Shown piece by piece: positions 34,065 through 45,240 of a stretch of DNA of 64,000 nt. A program made the position numbers and the translations under genes. Source of the DNA: Coptis chinensis (lineage: Eukaryota; Streptophyta; Magnoliopsida; Ranunculales; Ranunculaceae); contig CM027378.1 in NCBI GenBank assembly GCA_015680905.1, positions 77,529,501-77,593,500 on the forward strand, written 5' to 3'. Position 1 is the first letter of the stretch, and each line of letters opens with the position of its first letter. The notes beneath the pieces were generated by a model. That model was not told where the DNA came from. It worked only from the letters and a program-made list of their open reading frames with translations, and made no database searches.

Positions 34065-34835
34065 TAGTGGCAATTACTCAAGATGCAGTGCTCGTGTTGT
34101 ATATGAGGGGTCCCTGAAATCTGGAAAGGAAGTCGCGATCAAGAGATTCATAAGATAGACCAACTTGGTCCCTTCAGCGAACCCTTCACCAATGAGTTAG
34201 CGGCAAATGTGGGTTGCTTGAAACATAAGCACTTGGTTAAGCTCTTAGGATGGTGTTATGAAGGGAAAGAATTGGTCCTAGTTTATGAACACATGGCCAA
34301 TGGAAGCCAGGACAAGATCCTACATAAGACTGCCGGACCCAACTCACTAACAGTTCTCACACAGGAACGCAGACGAGAAAATTATCCTTGGAGTTGCTTC
34401 TCGCGCTTATTTACCTGCATGAAGAGTGTGAGACACAAATAATTCGGCCGAGACGTGAAGACATGTAACATAATGCTTGATGAAAAATATACCAAAGCTT
34501 GGAGATTTTGGCTTGGCGAGCTTTATGAATGTAAATGTATACACGAAAGCAACCATACCAAATAACGATGGGGTATCTTGCACCCAATATGTTCATACAG
34601 TGTTCCCACCGATAAGTCCGATGTATACAACTTTGGTGTGGTAGTGTTAGAGGTAGCAACCGGAAGGTGGAAGTAGATAATAATAAGGGAATTGTGTTGG
34701 TTGATTGGGTGTGGGAAATGAGGCCTAAAGGAACTCTGGCGGAGGCCGTTGTTGATCAACGATTGCGGGGAGTTTGTGATGAGACAGATGTGGTAGAAGT
34801 GACAGAACTAAAGCTAAAGATCGAGACTTTGAGAT
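34065..34835 (+). pseudogene. receptor-like kinase fragment (L-type lectin RLK-like kinase domain)
   Basis: Motifs in order across several frames: VYEGSLKSGKEVAIKRF (VAIK Lys), CLKHKHLVKLLGWCYEGKEL, LVYEHMANGS, a degraded HRD reading IIRRDVKTCNIMLDEKY, PKLGDFGLASFM with DFG intact, then SDVYNFGVVVLEVATGR and LVDWVWEM. There is no intron, as is common for lectin RLKs. At least four frameshifts or stops are present. The extracellular and membrane parts are absent. The lectin subclass is a guess from the WVWE-type C-lobe. Confidence 0.8.
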
Positions 34836-34849
34836 GAATCTGAAACATA

Positions 34850-35315
34850 ATATTGGAGCAACAAGTACTTCAATACCTGTTATTTCACCTTCGAGCCGAC
34901 GCCGCGGCTTCAAGTAAGCCAAGATGGCGAATCGGCTCCCACATCATCACAACCCTCACCACCAAAAGAGACCATCACCCATTTAAATATGTCTCTCCGA
35001 GAAGTCATCAAAGTTAGCATCCTTAGAAGCTTCGGATCAAACGGATATGTTCTAGTCTCATCACCAACAGTTGGGTCCATTCAAATAGGAAGAACGGTGA
35101 AAGGAAAGAAGCAACCTCCCATATGTAAAGTGGGTGATGTCATTAAAGAAGGGCAGATAATTGGCTATTTGGATCGATTCGGCACCAAACTTCTGTGAAG
35201 TCGGATGTTACTAGAGAAGTCCTAAAGTCTGCTGTTCGATGATGGGGAAGCAATTGGCTATGGAGACCCTCTTCTTCTTTGTCTTGCCATCATTTCATGG
35301 AATTAAGGACTAGGG
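34850..35315 (+). pseudogene. BADC (biotin/lipoyl attachment domain-containing) fragment
   Basis: A stretch with a SIPVISPSSRRR-like linker, then SPTVGSIQIGRTVKGKKQPP, CKVGDVIKEGQIIGYLDRFG and, after a frameshift, VLPSFHGIKD. This matches the plastid BADC family, biotin-carboxyl-carrier-like proteins that lack the biotinylated Lys and restrain acetyl-CoA carboxylase. The transit peptide is missing. It follows the kinase fragment by fewer than 20 bases, in the same direction but unrelated. Confidence 0.75.
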
Positions 35316-35535
35316 ATGGAGGTATAAAGATGATAATACTCAAACTCGATACTCGAGATACTCAACTACTATTTGTGAGAATAATGGAACTTCGGCTTTT
35401 ACTTAGCCAAAAAAAAATGACCCTACCGAAACAGAGTACTATCGAGTACTATTACAGCTCTAAGTTACTGAGTACTATTATAAGCGGTACTATCGAGTAC
35501 TAACAAAAACAGAGTACTATTACAGCTCTAAGTTA

Positions 35536-35668
35536 TATCCATTCATGGAGCAAAATACAAGGCCATATCATAGCTCGTCGACAATTTATGGTAGCCGAGG
35601 GCGGATTAAATGAGAAGAAACTAGAGAACCAATTGAAACTTGAAGCAAAGCTTCATGAGCTTGAGGTA
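35536..35668 (+). pseudogene. IQD (IQ67-domain) family exon fragment
   Basis: HSWSKIQGHIIARRQFMVAE followed by KKLENQLKLEAKLHELE matches the segment just after the IQ67 calmodulin-binding region in plant IQD proteins. The homology stops at GAG|GTAATG, a plausible splice donor, and intron-like sequence follows. This points to capture from genomic DNA rather than from mRNA. Confidence 0.72.
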
Positions 35669-36689
35669 ATGACTTTTATTCATGTCCTTTGGTTAGTTCT
35701 TAGAATCTCTATTCACTCGAACTTTGAACGCATGGGTTTAGGGGACCAAAGGCGTGGTGTGCATTGTGTGGACTGGTGGTGCAATCATGCGAAACCGGTG
35801 GTGGTGTCGCGGTGTGTGGTTTGCATTGTGTCGATTTGGTGGTGCAAAGGTGTATGTGGATTGTTGGTGTGAAATGTGTGGTGGCTACTTCCAATCCATT
35901 CTATCGCAGTCTATTTTGATAGAAAAGGAAGAACCCTATTTCTATATATGCTTAACACACCCAACTCATATAAAGCAGACTCGGAAGATACCTCCTAAAA
36001 GAAAGAGATGGCTGCATCTGCACCTAAGGGCTGATTATTGGTGATTGGGTCTAGCTTCTTAGAAAGCCATAGGGAGATAGCGGACCAATCTTTCTTCTGT
36101 TATAGACTTGTCTTGTGATGTCACAGAATAGTCCGGAAGAAGAGAGGCAGTCTTTCTTCTCCAATGCTTCTCTTGGATTAGAATAGGTGGGATTGCAGCT
36201 CTTATGGATCTCAGAGTGCATCTTACAACCGATATTTCTTTCCTAAATAGGCATTGCAGCTCCTAGGGCATCTTTCTTGGCAGTAGGTCTCTCAAGACTT
36301 GCTCTTCAAATAGATATATATAAAGAAAGTAGAAAAGGGGTTGGATAGGTACAAGCACACTCGGATCCCCTCCAAGGTGCCTATAATGAGTCTAGGAATA
36401 ATTCCCACAAATCAAACACGCCCTACATATACTTTCAAATATTATCATTTATAGGATTATACCTAAAATTCTAAACATTGAAACCCCTGTGGTAGTCTAC
36501 AAATGTGCATGGGAGACAAAATTGGGCCTGAGGCGAAGTCTAAAACTAGGCATTTTGTAGTTTTGTACATTAGTTGCCGAAAAATATTTTATGAGGCCTT
36601 TTGTCGCAGACATCAAAACATCATAAAGCCGGAAATGGACCTTCAATTGCGTAAGAGGGGAGTATCGGTTGGACTAGAGTTTCTTTGAT

Positions 36690-36890
36690 GCATCCTTTGA
36701 CAGGACAATTAACAACGGAGCAACTGGAGCAATTCTCAAGGACTCGGCCAGGGGAATTCTAGCGAGAAGCATACAAAGAAGTCGAGCCCAAAGACCTAAA
36801 GATCACGAGAATACTTGGCAGCAGAGGTTGGGGCAATGATAGCAACCGGGAAGGGAGAACTTCGTCCACCTTGGTAGGAGATAAGCAAGG
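36690..36890 (+). pseudogene. RNase H (RVT_3-like) fragment
   Basis: DASFDRTINNGATGAILKDS with AAEVGAM after a frame change is the N-terminal half of a plant retroelement-type RNase H. It is too short and broken to assign to a parent element. Confidence 0.55.
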
Positions 36891-38954
36891 AGTCATCACA
36901 AAGACTTCGGGAAGCCGGAAGAAGCAAATTGGAGGATGACCAATGTGGTCACAGCCATTTTGTATACTCTGGAGAGAAGTAGTGCTAGGATTTGATTTTT
37001 GTAGACTCTATTATTCATTTACTTTAACTGGGTAATGAGATTTTGGGTGAAAGGATTGGTAACTAGTAACTTTCTTGAACCTCAACACTAGTAGACACTT
37101 AGACAGGATAGATCTATATATATTATGCTTGCTAGATCAGTAAAAAAAAATCATAAATCGAAGCTAGATCAAGCTAGATAGGGAACCACATCATCTAGAT
37201 CGAGACAAAAAAATACATCAATATATCAAGCTAGATATCCTACACAATATCAAATATGTTTCGCAAACACACATACAATGATGAGCTTGATACTTACAAT
37301 CTTTTGAACTACCTCCTTTGTGGCATCATCAACATATTCACCACTTTTGCCTTGTCGAGCTAAACGCCACAAAAGAGATCTATCATCTTCATCAATACGT
37401 ATCCCAGCTTCTATCTATTATCAATTACAAATAACCAAACCAACCAAGTAATATTAGATTACCTACGTTGGTTTTATCTAACAAACTTAAATATAATATC
37501 TACTTACCATCTTATCGACAAGGCCATCATAACCTAATTTGCTTAGTCGATGGTTATACTTGTTCAAGTTTCTTCTTTCCAATTGAATCTTGCTTAGTTC
37601 CTAACAGCCCAAATAAAAATAGTATATTAGTTTATCACCCCTTAACAAAATTATAAATTTATTAGAAATGAAAATTCAAAGGAAATGACAGATATATACC
37701 TGGAACTCTTCCGATAACCTTATTTTTACAAATTTCTCCCAATCTTGCTTCTTAACATTCGGATAGATTTTTGGTGGATTCATTAGATCGGGGTCATCTA
37801 TGTAAGGTATGACAAAATATTTGTAAAAATAAAACGCCAGTGAGGACGAGAGATGGACGAGAGATGGGTGAGGAGCGCGCGTGGTGCAATAAAACGCCAG
37901 TGAGAAGTTGGGAGGAAGAACGATTATGAGACAGAGTTTTTCTTTTCTGGTTTTTTTCTTCTGGTTTTTCTCTTTTTTAACCTAAGTGATGAGTACGAAG
38001 TGATTTAAACGACCTTCAGTTTCTACTTCTATTCCCTTTCTATTCCTTTTCCTTTTAGGTTTAGCCCCTTTTAGGTTTAGTAAGTTAGTTGATTTTTGGG
38101 AGGGAACCTAAAAATATAGCCGCGCGCCCAAAATCATGACTTTGAGTTTCATGGCATACGAAGCAATTACTTGTACTCGTGTCGCTTATTTATTTCGATA
38201 ATTTGTTAATTTTGTTTTCGATATTTTTACACCCAGAAGTGACACAACAAGGCAAACCACTAGTGTCACTTTCAAATAATGGGACACAAAAAATAAAATT
38301 ACTTGTGTCACTTTTCCTAGAAGCAACACATCAGCCCTCGTTCTATAAAAAAGTGACACATCAAAACTCTGTGTCACTTTTTTCTAGTAAGTGACACAAG
38401 ACAAAAAAAAATAAGTGACACAAAAAGCCCTTCTTTTAGTAGGAGTAGTGAGACGTCATTGATTAGATTATTTCGAAGATTAGATAGTCAATTGTACATA
38501 CCTGTTTATATGCCACCGTGTCAATAGATAAAAATAGTCGCTAACACCCACCGTGTAGACAAGATCATTATTTAGATCAACATACTAAGCGATGATGTAT
38601 TCGATTTAGATCAACATGGATAGCTTGGACTGGCAGTAACTTCACCAACAGTCGATAAGATGTCCACCTTAACTGATACACACAACATTGGTCGATAAGT
38701 CATTAAGTCAGACACACATATATAATGAGCAACCATGGTGTACAATTAAGGATCAAAGAACCAAAGTTTTGAGAAGGGTCCTTTGCAGTCTTTCCAAGGA
38801 AAGTTGTTCCCAACATGATGGAATGCAGCAAGATAGCGAAACTAGCATAAGCACGAAAACCACGTAAAACTTAGATCTACAGGCAGACAACAAAATCACT
38901 ACACATAGAACGTAAAACATCTAACATTTTTTAAGGTGAAGCAAATGTATATAC

Positions 38955-39254
38955 CTGGAAGACTCCAAGCTTCTGATTGTAATCTGACTCTGGCAACTTC
39001 AATGAAATAACAAGATTCAAATTCTGATTAGGAGCAATAACACGCGATGCTACATATTTTTCAAGTTCAATATTCTCTTTACAGTTCAAGCCACATGACA
39101 CGCTTGGGCAAGACATGATGATGGATATAACACTCTTGGTATAATCGAAGTTCAGGTTCTCTGTTATGTGAATCAGTTCTTCAACAAGGTAGTACATTGT
39201 ACCACCACCTATAACGAATCCCAATACTAGCAAACCAAACAACAAGAAACACAC
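38955..39254 (-). pseudogene. seipin exon fragment
   Basis: The frame reads MYYLVEELIHITENLNFDYT, VSCGLNCKENIELEKYVASR and then LVISLKLPESDYNQKLGVFQ, ending at a CAG|GTATAT donor. Plant seipins (ER proteins that organise lipid-droplet budding) have a transmembrane segment followed by this luminal strand region ending in LPESxYNxKLGVFQ. A hydrophobic helix precedes it (LLFGLLVLGFVIGGG). The exon is open and intact, but no neighbouring seipin exon is found on either side. Confidence 0.78.
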
Positions 39255-40684
39255 ATAAGTTGACTAGAAAAATCCCCAACAAAACCTCACCACCAACTTC
39301 AAAACTGATTTCTGTCCTTTCAAAGGCAGAGAAACACTCTCACAGAAACAATACCACCCGGCCACAAACTTCAAAACTGATTTCTGTCAAACCAGATATA
39401 GAGACCACATACTGTATTAGTAAGCAAACAATAACAAGTAATTCCATTAGTATCTTTGAAATATGCCTAGAAAGACAGGAATAAAATAGCAATTAATTTT
39501 CATTTTGTACTAAAGAAGAGTCGAAGACCACAATAGCATTAAACCCAACTATCTTCTTTCCTACTGAACAAGGATCTAACAACTCAAGCATGAGGTATTT
39601 GGCAGGTGCCAGAGTCATCAGCAGCAATTTGTATGACGGGGATCAAATCTTTCTAAACTTTACAGGACACCTAACTTTCAGAGTAATCCCCAACAAAACC
39701 TCACCACCAACTTCAAAACTGATTTATGTCCTTTCAAAGGCAGAGAAACACTCTCACAGAAACAATACCACCCGGCCACAAACTTCAGTTATCCTTTCAA
39801 ACATGTAATTATCAGTGAATAGAACCAGTAAAATTACTAAGAAGATTCAAAGGTTACACGGTTACACCAATGACTGAGACATCAGGATATATGTTTCCAA
39901 ACTACAAAACCCGCTAAACAAAGCAAAGGACAACAACATGGAGTAATACTTTCGATTTAGGAAAAAGACAGACAAAGGTCCAGAGCAATCATGCAGAAAG
40001 AAATGTGAAACCAAAACAGAGAGTACCAAACTAAGAAGACTTGAGCAAGAAGCTCTAGCACAATTACAGAGACTACAAACAACTTGATATTAACACGTCA
40101 TACACAATCTAAAAACATATATAGCATTACATTTAACAACTAGATGAGAATGAGAATTACTCAAAATATCGTGAACTAGAATATAAGATGTGTAGGTCTC
40201 ACTGACAACACCAAAATAACATACATAGTAATGGCCTCAACCTAAGCTCCCAACATTTGTCACCACTTCAGTATGCTTGACACAAGGAGATACCAAGCTA
40301 CCTTCTATATTCTCACCTTCCACAAAATTATGGTAATCAAGCTACTTTCTCTTATTTCCAAGTACATTTTTCTTAACCAACAGAGTTCTAACACCAAGTT
40401 GCTATACTGATTCTAGAGATCCTATTGGTGTTTCTAAATTAAAAAACAAAAAAAAAATCATAAGCTAGACTTTGGAGACACAATTCTACTAGGGAAACAC
40501 AAGAAAAATAAAATGTTACATATATAATTCAATAAATCCTCTTAATATAAACTAATCCACTAAAACCCTAATAAGATTAGATAAAAATCAAAATTCTACT
40601 AAAAAAAATACTCCAAAACCATATTCTCCAACAACACCAAAATTGCATAAAAATGAAATTAACAAATACCCATCATAAAAATAC

Positions 40685-40995
40685 CTGCTTTGAGTAACAT
40701 CATAGATCTGTCCTTTAATAGCTATAAGCAAAGGTTTCTTAGAATCTAATCCATCATAAACTTTCAACTCTTCTTCAGTAACTTCCCCAAGTTGTACAGG
40801 TGGTACCAAAGGTTCCATCTCAGCTTCATAAGACCTTTGTCTTGGTGGTGGAGTGGGTGCAGCAAATAACCCAGAAACAAGATAATAAAAAGCTACTGCT
40901 ATACCTAAAACTGTGAAAAAAGTTGATGGTGATAAACCTGTGTATGCTGTTATTGATTAATCTTTCAATGTTTCCCATAACTCAAAATTAGCCAT
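40685..40995 (-). pseudogene. membrane steroid-binding protein (MSBP/MAPR) exon 1 with premature stop
   Basis: The translation starts MANFELWETLKD, then a TAA at 40957-40959, then SITAYTGLSPSTFFTVLGIA (signal-anchor helix), a Pro-rich linker, and the cytochrome-b5-like start VQLGEVTEEELKVYDGLDSK, PLLIAIKGQIYDVTQS. It ends at an AG|GTATTT donor at the family's intron position. MSBPs are ER/plasma-membrane heme or steroid binders. A single nonsense change (Glu-type codon to TAA) breaks the N-terminus. No exon 2 is present in the next 1.4 kb of the same strand. Confidence 0.8.
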
Positions 40996-41130
40996 TTTTG
41001 CTGATCAACAAGAAGATGTATGGATGAAAAAGTGGTGTAGTTTTTTTTTTTTTTCTATCTTTCTATCTGACTTTTTTAGATGAGCTACTTTTGTAGTATT
41101 GGACTATTTTTTTATGGTAAGCTATTAGAT

Positions 41131-41165
41131 TTTCTTACTACAAGAAAATAGACTCATTATGACGT
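41131..41165 (+). other. CACTA-like terminus (unpaired)
   Basis: ACTACAAGAAAATAGACTCA at 41138 resembles the common plant CACTA end (CACTACAAGAAAA). No inverted partner was found in the window, so it may be a solo end or coincidence. Confidence 0.35.
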
Positions 41166-41634
41166 TTTTTTTTTCCATTTTTAGTTTCTTTTTCTATTTC
41201 TAGGGTTTGGACTTTTGGAATTATCCAGGTATGGTATCACAGAAACAATACCACCCGGCGAAAAACACACCTAGAAAAATCCCCAACAAACCTCACCACA
41301 AACTTCAAAACTAATTTCTGTCCTTTCAAAGGCAGAGAAACACTCTCACAAAAACAACACCACCTGGTGAGCCCATTTCAAAATACAAAAAGGATAAAAA
41401 AACAAACATAAATGAATAGTACATTAACCAAATAGGAAATGTGGAAAAGCTAATGAATGCATTCATTTGAAAACTCATTGCTCTAATCATTAGACCAGCT
41501 ACAAATAGACACACAAATATTCTAATTTATACACATATTTGAAAACACAAATAGACACACAGTCATACACATATTCTAATTTATACGAAGATATTATGCA
41601 CAAAACTGACAATTTGGAGGATGACTTAAATTAC

Positions 41635-41751
41635 CAAAGAACTTAACTCAAAGTTGGGTCTCGCATTTATTCTAGGATTTTGATCACCATCTTCAAGATA
41701 TGGATTGTGACTGTCTCCTATGTATTTGACACGTATTGATCTTGGAACCTT
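41635..41751 (-). pseudogene. unidentified host exon
   Basis: A 117-bp open stretch flanked by CTCTACAG (acceptor) and TTTG|GTAATT (donor). It encodes KVPRSIRVKYIGDSHNPYLE then DGDQNPRINARPNFELSSL. It looks like a genuine exon (39 codons, no stop) but I do not recognise the family. It is not the next exon of the Ca2+-ATPase. Confidence 0.45.
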
Positions 41752-44309
41752 CTGTAGAGAAAGTTCCAGAGAAGAAAAAATCAACATGCACAAATTTTAC
41801 AAACGAGACAAGATAGAAAATGTCACAACCTAATTGGTTTGACGCATAGCCTGAGCTTCATAACATTTAACTACACCATAATAGGATATTTGCAACACGT
41901 ACTCTTTTTGCTTAGCAATTTATTAACGTTAAATAAGCATTGGCAATGTTGCAAAGCATTGGTTTATTTGGGTGAATTTCAGAAATTAATTGCTAACGCT
42001 TAAAAATCGTTAGATAAGTGTTACAAATTAAATTTTCGCGAAATAGGGAAACAAAAAAAAATCGCCGCTCTATTATTTCAGTCCAAGTATAAAACATAAC
42101 TTTCTTTCTCTCCTCTCTCTCTCTCACCGCCGTATTTCAAGATCCGATCTCGCACTACTCAAATTTTTACTTCTCTCTCTCCAAATCCTTGAATCCGTAC
42201 AAATCCTTTGCCTTCAAATTTGTTTATAACTAGAAAATCAATTTTTTAGGGTTTTATTTTCTACTTATTTTTCCAGATCTAGTTTCTTTCTTTGCAAAAA
42301 AGAACGCAGATCTAAATCAGGCCGGGATTCAAGTTGGTAACTCATGTTGGGAACTCTATTGTCTCGAACATGGAATCCAACCCGATGGTATCATGCCTAG
42401 GTATAATCTAGTTTTTTTATTTTTTATTTTTCTATTTCACCGCTTGAATTAGCAGAATTGCACATAAAAATGTTTGTTTTGTGTTGGTTATTATTAATTA
42501 ACAAAACTTCCTTTACCTCGGTTCTTCCGGATATTTCAATACCCTTTGACTCGTTCCACGGAAGCAATGATCATGTTTTATTCTTACGCACATTTTATTC
42601 TTTATTGTTTTTCAAGACCTTGAATAACACATTTTATTCTTCTGCAAACACATTTATTGAAATGAAAAAGTAAATCTTTTTAGTTTTGGTTACTTTTTAT
42701 TTATTTATTTCTTTAACAAGCTTTCTTTACTTGTTCCCTGGAAGCAATAAGCATGTTTTGTTCTTCTACATTTTCTTCGTGCTGTTTTTTTTTTGCATTG
42801 AAAAACACTTGAGCGGATTCATTTTTTAAATAATAAATAAATCTTTTTCATTTTGATTAGCTTTTATTTATTTTAACAAGCTTCCTGTGTACTGGGATAA
42901 TTTAATTCCCTTTTGTCCTGTTCCCTATAAGCATTTATCTTGTTTCGTTCTTCTATATATTTCCTTCTCTGCTGTTTTTGTGTGTATTATTTGTCAGTGA
43001 TGATCCATAACTCTGTTTTTACTCTTTCTACTTGTAGATTACCTCAATTTTAGTTCTTGTTTCGTTCTAGTTATCTACTATTCTTGAACCATGAAAAAAA
43101 AAATTCTTTTATTGTCTAGGGATGGAGCAGGGGCTTTTGAAGTTGCTGCTAGACATCATCGATGAGTGAAGTGAAGAAAACTGTTAAAGGGGTAATATTA
43201 GCATTCTATTGGTAATCTTAAAATTGGAGGTGTTTCGTGGGACACCACCGAGAAGGTACTATAATATTACGTTATGTTTAATGTTAACTTAGGACATTGT
43301 GTAATCCAATTTGTTGTGAAATATTGTTGAATGATACATAAAGGAAAAGTCATATAAGTTGTCATTATTATTGGAACCTCTTATACTTATAGTGGTAAGT
43401 GTCATTGCTATCTTTTGCCCCCATTATGCATTAGTTGTAGGCTTTGACTACACCGAGTAATTGAGCTTGTATTTGAATTCCCGGCTAGAGTGTTCAATCA
43501 TTTCAAATGCCTATAATTAATTGATTAATGAGACTTCACTTGATTGTTGATACGATAAGATTGTATTTCTAAGGTTGAATTATTTTGTTTTTTATTTAAG
43601 GAGCAAATATCGATTCTGAGGTTTTGGAAGGAGTTGAGTATTTACCTTGAGCATTTTGTTTTACTTGGAGTTTGTTTTGTTGCAAGGGTGTGTAGTTGAG
43701 CACATTGGTGGGGTTTTCATTTCTTTCACCAACTTGCTTTAAGCTTTGTCCCAATGGTAGCTTCCCTTTTCATTGAATTAAAAATTTTAGGTGGCACACA
43801 ATGATGCATGGGCTCTTTTCCAGTAAAAGAATTTCCACTTTACATGAACTCTGGAGATTGGCACGAATATACAGATATTTGCATTCTACATGGTCGCAGT
43901 AGTGACTGCAGAAGCTAACTAAGCTGCATTACGCGTCTTCATTGAAGATTAGATAGGTATACTTAAGCTAAGGCTAATGAAATTTTTCCCCCATATGCCA
44001 GTAGAAAACTTCCATGGCAAATAATAGTGGGCAGAGACAAACTATAGTGGATGAATTGCATTTCCTGGGGTTTGATTGCATTGTTGGTGAATTTTTATTT
44101 TGATAGCAAATTTGTTCCAAGTATGGCAAATCCCTTTGTGTTTTTGCCTGGAAAAATTTGCCTATTGGGAATGTAAGAAATTTCCACCCACTATATGGTA
44201 AGGTTGTAAGGAAGACTTATAGTGAATTGTGGCAAAGTTCCCTGCGGGTAAAAGTGAAACAAGCAGTGCATTTATGATTGTAATGGGTGAGTTAAGCCAC
44301 TGTAGCCAT

Positions 44310-44460
44310 TCACTACTGAAAAAATGGTTATCAAACACACCCTAATAGAAGGGTGTAGATGGTCTATAATTCATCTCACCAATTCAAGACCATCTAACAC
44401 AGCTCAGGGTAGATGGTCAGTGATCCATCTTGCCAACTCTGCAGTCATCTGGTAGCTTGT
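44310..44460 (+). other. second CACTA-like terminus nested in CACTA-2
   Basis: CACTACTGAAAAAATGGTTA at 44310 followed by repeated AGATGGTC units (some inverted) looks like a CACTA end with subterminal motifs. No partner end was found. Confidence 0.4.
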
Positions 44461-45164
44461 TTGCTAATACAAGGCATATGTTTCTTTATTTAGTTGGAAA
44501 CAGCCAGATCCCCACAAGTGGGGCCATCCTGAGACAAAGGTTAGTGGCAAAGAGCTGACTTGTCTTAGTTTGCTAGAACACAATCTTTCAGAAACAATTC
44601 TCTTGGCGAATTTGTCTTTAGCAGCCTTTAGCGAACTAGTTATGACAAGGAGAACCTTGTGCCAAGGGTTTTTAGCTTAGTGGGCCATTCCAGATAGTCC
44701 ACAAACCGCCTCTGGCAGTAGCACACGTTAACACTTGGCGTGTATCAGGCTGCCACGTCCCCACTAGATGGCCGCACCAGCCTCTGTATGAACATTCTTG
44801 GGGAATCAGCTCTAACCTCTCTAAGAAGCAATTAAAACGTACAAGTATTGCGAAGGTGATGTTAGCACAAGCAAGGTCTTCATCAAATTCTGAATTTCGT
44901 GGTGAAATAAGTGAGATGAAGTCCTCCATAGCTAGAGAGTTGAGGGGTGTGTTGATGGTGAGTTTGCCTTAAATAAAAACTTATTGCTTTCATCATATAT
45001 ATAATTCTTAGTTTTGTCATTCATTTTGTCGATATGCTTAAGCTTGTAACCAACAATGGAATGTCGAATAGTCAAATCGCCACACATGGGGATACAACAC
45101 CGAACCGATGTTGGCTCCAACTCGGTTAAATTCGTCCATCTCAACAGAATTTAATGAATATGTT

Positions 45165-45240
45165 TGAATCTGTGAACCCTCCCCGTGAACCCTCCTCCCG
45201 AACCCTCCCAGCGGAACCCTCCCCGTGAACCCTCCTACTT
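45165..45240. repeat. GAACCCTCC minisatellite
   Basis: Five copies of (GT)GAACCCTCC with short spacers (CCC, TC, CAGCG), within CACTA-2. Confidence 0.8.

Larger units (their letters stand above)
33524..37299 (+). other. 3.8-kb intron of the CACTA gene filled with host-gene fragments
   Basis: Bounded by the acceptor of the exon at 33522 and the donor of the exon at 37300. It holds, all on the plus strand (antisense to the CACTA gene), a receptor-kinase fragment, a BADC fragment, an IQD fragment and an RNase H fragment. The remainder (33524-34050, 35670-36690, 36900-37299) shows no recognisable coding sequence. There is no obvious secondary transposon terminus around the cluster. Confidence 0.6.
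30772..37797 (-). pseudogene. CACTA TNPA-type protein fused to a Ulp1-like cysteine protease
   Basis: A multi-exon minus-strand gene with these pieces: (1) a Transposase_24/Ptta-like region at 37797-37300 (DWEKFVKIRLSEEFQ, NKYNHRLSKLGYDGLVDKM, LLWRLARQGKSGEYVDD); (2) ALGTPEPSGRVRAGG and a Lys/Glu coiled coil at 33522-33107; (3) a domain I believe is DUF8039 at 32391-32150 (PLGESYLKVSIN, FVAWPKELV); (4) VEKRIPLPRGSIQYKIRKFV at 32066-31868; (5) a C48 protease at 31752-30772. The protease keeps HWVLMVLD (His), YWLDSL (Asp) and GGIVCGYYVLRF (Cys). Exon edges have GT/AG. One in-frame TGA follows YYVLRFM. The family binds subterminal repeats; the protease's role is unknown. Confidence 0.8.
29154..38450 (-). 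mobile_element. CACTA-1 transposon carrying a TNPA/Ulp1 gene and captured fragments
   Basis: The right end reads (inverted) CACTACTCCTACTAAAAGAA + GGGC. The left end near 29154-29180 shares CTACTAAAAGAAGGGCTTTT but its first bases have decayed. Both ends have dense GTGTCAC/GTGACAC subterminal repeats, as CACTA transposases require. The encoded gene is TNPA-like. No TNP2 DDE transposase is seen, so it would depend on a relative. I could not identify the 3-bp target duplication at the left end. Confidence 0.82.
39265..41370. repeat. ~100-bp interspersed repeat, three copies
   Basis: A block containing CCCCAACAAAACCTCACCAC, CTTCAAAACTGATTTCTGTC and AAGGCAGAGAAACACTCTCA then ACAATACCACCCGG occurs at about 39270-39370, 39688-39788 and 41236-41370, all in the same orientation. 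The copies are over 90% alike by eye. They bracket the seipin and steroid-binding-protein fragments. Confidence 0.8.
38451..41865 (-). other. Helitron cargo segment between the two CACTA elements
   Basis: A stretch with first exons or internal exons of unrelated host genes, all read on the minus strand: seipin (38955-39254), membrane steroid-binding protein (40685-40995), an unidentified exon (41635-41751) and the end of the Ca2+-ATPase exon (41830-41868). It also carries three copies of a ~100-bp repeat. The remainder (38451-38950, 39810-40680) has no recognised feature. Confidence 0.55.

Noticed and set aside
34989-35198. A small functional BADC-like protein gene
   Set aside because: It lacks the transit peptide, shifts frame after LDRFG and lies in a transposon intron next to an unrelated kinase fragment.
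43890-44330. A small CACTA element between the ends CAGTAGTG (about 43903) and CACTACTG (44310)
   Set aside because: The two ends point outward from each other, so they cannot bound an element between them.
44672-45144. Minus-strand frames of 70-85 codons in CACTA-2
   Set aside because: No motif, no splice context, and they overlap a nested CACTA-like end and a minisatellite.
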